Of a DNA stretch of 46,541 nucleotides, positions 43,537 to 46,541 are shown piece after piece. Source of the DNA: Anaerolineae bacterium (GTDB taxonomy: Bacteria; Chloroflexota; Anaerolineae; Anaerolineales; E44-bin32). How positions within the stretch are numbered: position 1 is the stretch's first letter; each line of letters opens with the position of its first letter. A model generated the notes under the pieces. It searched no databases, had not been told where the DNA came from, and saw nothing but the letters and a program-made list of their open reading frames with translations. Made by a program: the position numbers and the translations under genes. The DNA lies in NCBI GenBank assembly GCA_011192015.1, contig DUET01000078.1, positions 78,854 to 125,394 on the forward strand, in the 5' to 3' direction.

Positions 43537-43556
43537 ATCCAATCAGCTGATTGGAT
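43537..43556. other. Perfect 20-bp palindrome at the regulator's stop
   Basis: ATCCAATCAGCTGATTGGAT reads the same on both strands and begins immediately after the regulator's TGA. It could be a transcription end hairpin (no T tract) or an operator bound by a dimer. Confidence 0.6.
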
Positions 43557-46541
43557 TCAGCCGATCAGGCGCGTATAGGTGTCACGCACGATCTCGGGTG
43601 GATCTAGACCGAGTTCGTCGGAAAGCAGGCGTACATAGCGTTGGTAATGAGCAACGATCTCGCTTCTTCTTCCCAACCGGCCCAACACTTCAAGGATGCG
43701 TAAATTCAGATCGTCTCTGTAGGGATCCATCTTCAAAGCCACCCGAAGGGCATTCACAGCCCTGGTGGGCTGATCGCGCAGCAAGGCTTCATCGGCATAG
43801 TTTGCAGCCAGATCGAGGTAGCGCATTTCAAGCAGGCGCCTTCGATCGATGATCCAATTCGATGAGAATTCCGGCATATAGGGCCCGGCATAGGAATTGA
43901 TGGCCTCTGTCAACGCGAAGAGCTTGCGCGGATCACCAGGAGCCAAACTCTCTGCCACTTCAGCGGCATTCTCAAAACGCCCCACGTCATATTCGATCTC
44001 GAAATCGGAACTCAGGAAATACGCCGATCCATCACTGAGCACCGTATCCTTCCCGATAGCTCGACGCAGGGAATACACAGCCGTGTGAAGGTTGGAGGTC
44101 TGCCGCCCTGGTGGATAGTCCGGCCAGAAGGTTTCGATCAGGACATCTCGATCAATGCGCTTGTTGTCAACCAGGTAGAAGAGCAGCTCCTTCGATGCTG
44201 GAGCTAAATCACTGATCGCTATCCCATCTCTGAGCACCCGAGTTTGCCCGAAGGTGATCAATTCGATCTCCACCGAGGATGATCTCTCGACCTTCGGTTC
44301 TCGGTAGGCACTCGCCAGGGCCTGCATGGTATCCATTCTCTGCTGAAGAAGCGAAAAGGTTGTGTTCTCATCAATCGAGTTCTTGAGATACGTCATGAAA
44401 TCGGGCTGGTACATCAATTCCGCGGCAAGGACCTGTTCACTTCCATGCTGACTCGCCCACAAAAGACATTCGTTGAATTGTGTCTTCGCATCTCGCTTTC
44501 TGCCATTCTCAAACAGGGCGAGTGCTAAGAAGAAATGCGCCAAGGTTGTTTCAAGAGCTGAATACTTCTGAGACGCATGCTCCAGCAGGGACGAGAGTCG
44601 CTTGCACGCGCTCATAGGGGATCCCATCGCTTCCAATGCGCCAAGCTGGATTTGGATCATCGTTGAAGGGACATTGCTTTTGCTGTGTTCGATGGCGCGT
44701 TTTACCCACTCCATGCCCAGGGTGTTTCCGCCACGACGTCGGTGCAGCACGCTCGTTTGAACCGCTCCATAGCGAATCAAGGCTTCATTTTCTAGCGACG
44801 TGGCGACCATCAATCCTTGGGCATATAGTTCGGCAGCCTGCAGAGCAAGGCCGAGGTCATTGAAGATGTCCGCCTGGCCGAACAGGACTGTAGCTTCGCG
44901 CACAGGTGCTCCTGCCAGCCTTGCGTGTTTGAGCGCCTCTCCATATAAACCAAGAGCCTCTTCGAATTTCCCTTGCATGTGCGCATCGAAGGCCAAGTTG
45001 TTGAACGAAACCGCTAGCGGCAGTGGCGATCCGATACCCACCAAGATCTCGTGTGCTCTATTCGACGTGATATTTGCGTCGATGACCCTTCCGCGTTTTG
45101 CCTGCATCGAGGATAGATCGATCAGGGCGGTGGCAAGAGCATGCTCGTTCTCACTCTGCTCCAACAAGGAAACGGCTTCACCAGCGAGCTCTTCCGCCCT
45201 CTCGAATTCCCCTTGGCCAAAGGCCAACGCCAGCGATTTTAAACGCAGGCTCATGGCACGTATCCCCCACTGATCGCTTGCTGGTACCAACGTCATCGCC
45301 TTTTCTACGGCCTCGATGGCCTCTTCAAACTCCTCACGGTAGTACGCGATCTGCCCGCGTACATTCTCTGCCTGGGCCATCAGTTCCTTATTCTTTCTAC
45401 CTCCCAAGGTATCGATGGCCTGATTGAGGGTTTCATAAGCCGCATCCTGCCTCCCCTGGTTGCTGTACTCCAAAGCCAGGAATAGGAACACACTGGGGGC
45501 CGATTTCCCATGTTCCCGCAGTCTCTTCCCCCATGTCTCCAGGGTTTTAATTCGTCCTTCGACATACATCGATCGCACATGACTCTCCGCAAGCTCCACT
45601 GCTTTGCGGACGCTATCCGCTTCCAGATATAGATTTACAGCATGCTCTATCAATCCCTGTTTGGCCAGATATTCGCCGGCGCGCCGCCTCATTATGCCCA
45701 TGCGACGAGCGTCGGAATTTTGGAGCACATCCAGCAAGAACTCACGGAATTGCGGATGATATTCATATGTCCGAGGCCCCTCACCCGTTGCGGTTACGAA
45801 CAGCCCCTCTTTCAACACTCGCCGTAAGTAGCGTTCGCTGTCCCTTCTCTCCAACACCGCATTGCAAGAGGCTACCGTCATCACAGGCATCACGGAAGTA
45901 TCCAACATGAAGCGTCGTATCTCATCGGGTTGCCGGTTAAGCACGACCGATGCAAGATATTCAAAGACCATCGGCCGCGATCTATCCAACCAGCTTTGCT
46001 GGCGGTTGATTCCAAGCTTTGCTGAAAGCAGAACCCCCGTGATCCAACCTCGAGTTTCTTCCAATAAATCCCCTGCGGATCGATCTGAAAGTTCGATGGA
46101 ATAGATCTTGGTTGCCAGCTTTTTTAATTCGCCTTCCGTCAGCGCCAAATCATGGGGACCGTACCCGGCGAGATTCCCTTCGGCCATCAGTTTCGCGAGG
46201 GCTACTTCGGGAACCTCCCTGCCAAAGAACACCAACGTAACCTGCTCGGGCTGCACGTCGAGGAAACCATCCAGAAAACGAAGCACATCATTGGAGTTGT
46301 TCGCCAAATGGACATCATCCATAAGGATCACGAAAGGCTCATCGATTAATTGCTCGATCACCTCGGCAAACGCTCTCGCCAATCCCTCAGGCTTGGATCG
46401 AACCAGCGCGTCTAAATCCAGATTGCCTCGCAATCTGCGAAAACGCTTGGCCAACGACGCCTCCAGGACACGCACCAACCGCATCACATCCTGATCCGCC
46501 TCAGTCAAGCGCACCCAACATACTGGAAGATCGGTGTGCTT
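43557..46541 (-). CDS. Large STAND ATPase-TPR-BTAD transcriptional regulator, 5' end beyond the window
   Basis: At least 994 residues; the frame is open to the right edge, where it reads LPVCWVRLTEADQDVMRL, so the N-terminus and Walker A lie outside. The Walker B region is FVILMDDVHLANNS. Residues of about 300-720 are helical TPR-like repeats. A winged-helix domain follows (ITFGQTRVLRDG to LHTAVYSLRRAIG) and then a BTAD domain ending LGLDPPEIVRDTYTRL, as in SARP/AfsR-type activators; here the DNA-binding domain is C-terminal and the STAND part N-terminal, resembling MalT in order. Such TPR domains often bind an inducer. It is followed on the same strand by the micropeptide genes, its most obvious candidate targets. 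Confidence 0.9.
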   Translation of the reverse strand, partial: KHTDLPVCWVRLTEADQDVMRLVRVLEASLAKRFRRLRGNLDLDALVRSKPEGLARAFAEVIEQLIDEPFVILMDDVHLANNSNDVLRFLDGFLDVQPEQVTLVFFGREVPEVALAKLMAEGNLAGYGPHDLALTEGELKKLATKIYSIELSDRSAGDLLEETRGWITGVLLSAKLGINRQQSWLDRSRPMVFEYLASVVLNRQPDEIRRFMLDTSVMPVMTVASCNAVLERRDSERYLRRVLKEGLFVTATGEGPRTYEYHPQFREFLLDVLQNSDARRMGIMRRRAGEYLAKQGLIEHAVNLYLEADSVRKAVELAESHVRSMYVEGRIKTLETWGKRLREHGKSAPSVFLFLALEYSNQGRQDAAYETLNQAIDTLGGRKNKELMAQAENVRGQIAYYREEFEEAIEAVEKAMTLVPASDQWGIRAMSLRLKSLALAFGQGEFERAEELAGEAVSLLEQSENEHALATALIDLSSMQAKRGRVIDANITSNRAHEILVGIGSPLPLAVSFNNLAFDAHMQGKFEEALGLYGEALKHARLAGAPVREATVLFGQADIFNDLGLALQAAELYAQGLMVATSLENEALIRYGAVQTSVLHRRRGGNTLGMEWVKRAIEHSKSNVPSTMIQIQLGALEAMGSPMSACKRLSSLLEHASQKYSALETTLAHFFLALALFENGRKRDAKTQFNECLLWASQHGSEQVLAAELMYQPDFMTYLKNSIDENTTFSLLQQRMDTMQALASAYREPKVERSSSVEIELITFGQTRVLRDGIAISDLAPASKELLFYLVDNKRIDRDVLIETFWPDYPPGRQTSNLHTAVYSLRRAIGKDTVLSDGSAYFLSSDFEIEYDVGRFENAAEVAESLAPGDPRKLFALTEAINSYAGPYMPEFSSNWIIDRRRLLEMRYLDLAANYADEALLRDQPTRAVNALRVALKMDPYRDDLNLRILEVLGRLGRRSEIVAHYQRYVRLLSDELGLDPPEIVRDTYTRLIG

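Larger units (their letters stand above)
43100..43556. other. 457-bp region without a convincing gene
   Basis: Between the regulator and the first micropeptide. It is AT-richer than its surroundings and should contain the promoter for the peptide transcript; candidates such as TTGAAA followed by TGATAGAT (about 43338-43310) are weak. A 50-codon frame at 43152-43304 and a 14-codon frame at 43121-43165 exist, but their ribosome-binding sites are badly spaced. Confidence 0.5.

Noticed and set aside
43360-43542. A 60-residue minus-strand frame just after the regulator.
   Set aside because: It starts with TTG, has no ribosome-binding site and no recognisable features.

Overview
The window looks like chromosomal DNA of a GC-moderate, probably monoderm bacterium, most likely a member of the Chloroflexota (Anaerolineae-like). 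The reasons are indirect: topoisomerase I carries an N-terminal zinc ribbon, lipoproteins have long Thr/Pro linkers, there is an LppX/LprG-type lipoprotein next to a 14-TM MFS transporter, an isoleucine T-box, a large STAND-TPR-BTAD regulator, and no outer-membrane or LPS genes are seen. This placement is inference; no rRNA gene or marker search was available.

Layout. 1-5.8 kb (minus): dprA-manC-topA in tight succession, with topA running off the left edge, and thiI behind its own, probably leaderless, promoter. 5.9-6.8 kb (plus): a lipoprotein with a lectin-like domain. 7-12.9 kb (minus): rmuC, the de novo NAD set nadC-nadA-nadB, and a MetE/UROD-like methyltransferase. 13-18.3 kb (minus): a DoxX/YkgB-like membrane protein, Hsp20, and a three-gene overlapping operon (LppX/LprG-like lipoprotein, MFS exporter, DUF3352 protein). 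18.7-22.1 kb (plus): three genes for corrinoid handling (MetH-activation-like protein, RACo-type ferredoxin/ASKHA activator, CbiR-like TIM barrel). 22.3-27.2 kb (minus): a YghO-like GNAT acyltransferase, an acyl-AMP ligase and an acyl carrier protein, then an M23 peptidase and a CDP-alcohol phosphatidyltransferase. 27.5-32.3 kb (minus): two tandem paralogous beta-propeller lipoproteins next to tRNA-Asp(GTC), with a 3' fragment of that tRNA lying between the two copies. 32.4-35.9 kb (minus): lspA-rluD-ltaE-eamA. 36-40.4 kb (minus): an Ile-specific T-box leader driving alaX-ileS, the IleRS having a swapped GXHH active-site signature. 40.4-41.7 kb: RNase HI-like and metallo-beta-lactamase-fold genes.

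The most unusual part is 41.9-46.5 kb (minus). A large STAND/TPR/BTAD (SARP-like) regulator is followed by about 0.45 kb without a convincing gene, then by two tiny reading frames, each with a good ribosome-binding site, that encode exactly the same 12-residue peptide, MKSPRDQGVGSM. The two copies differ at three bases and all three are silent. Downstream come a 96-residue protein resembling the leader-type domain of some RiPP precursors, and an ImmA/IrrE-like protein whose HExxH zinc motif is lost. A leader motif is repeated upstream of the first peptide and of the 96-residue gene. I propose this as a candidate undescribed peptide-based regulatory or RiPP-like locus; its function is not established by the sequence.
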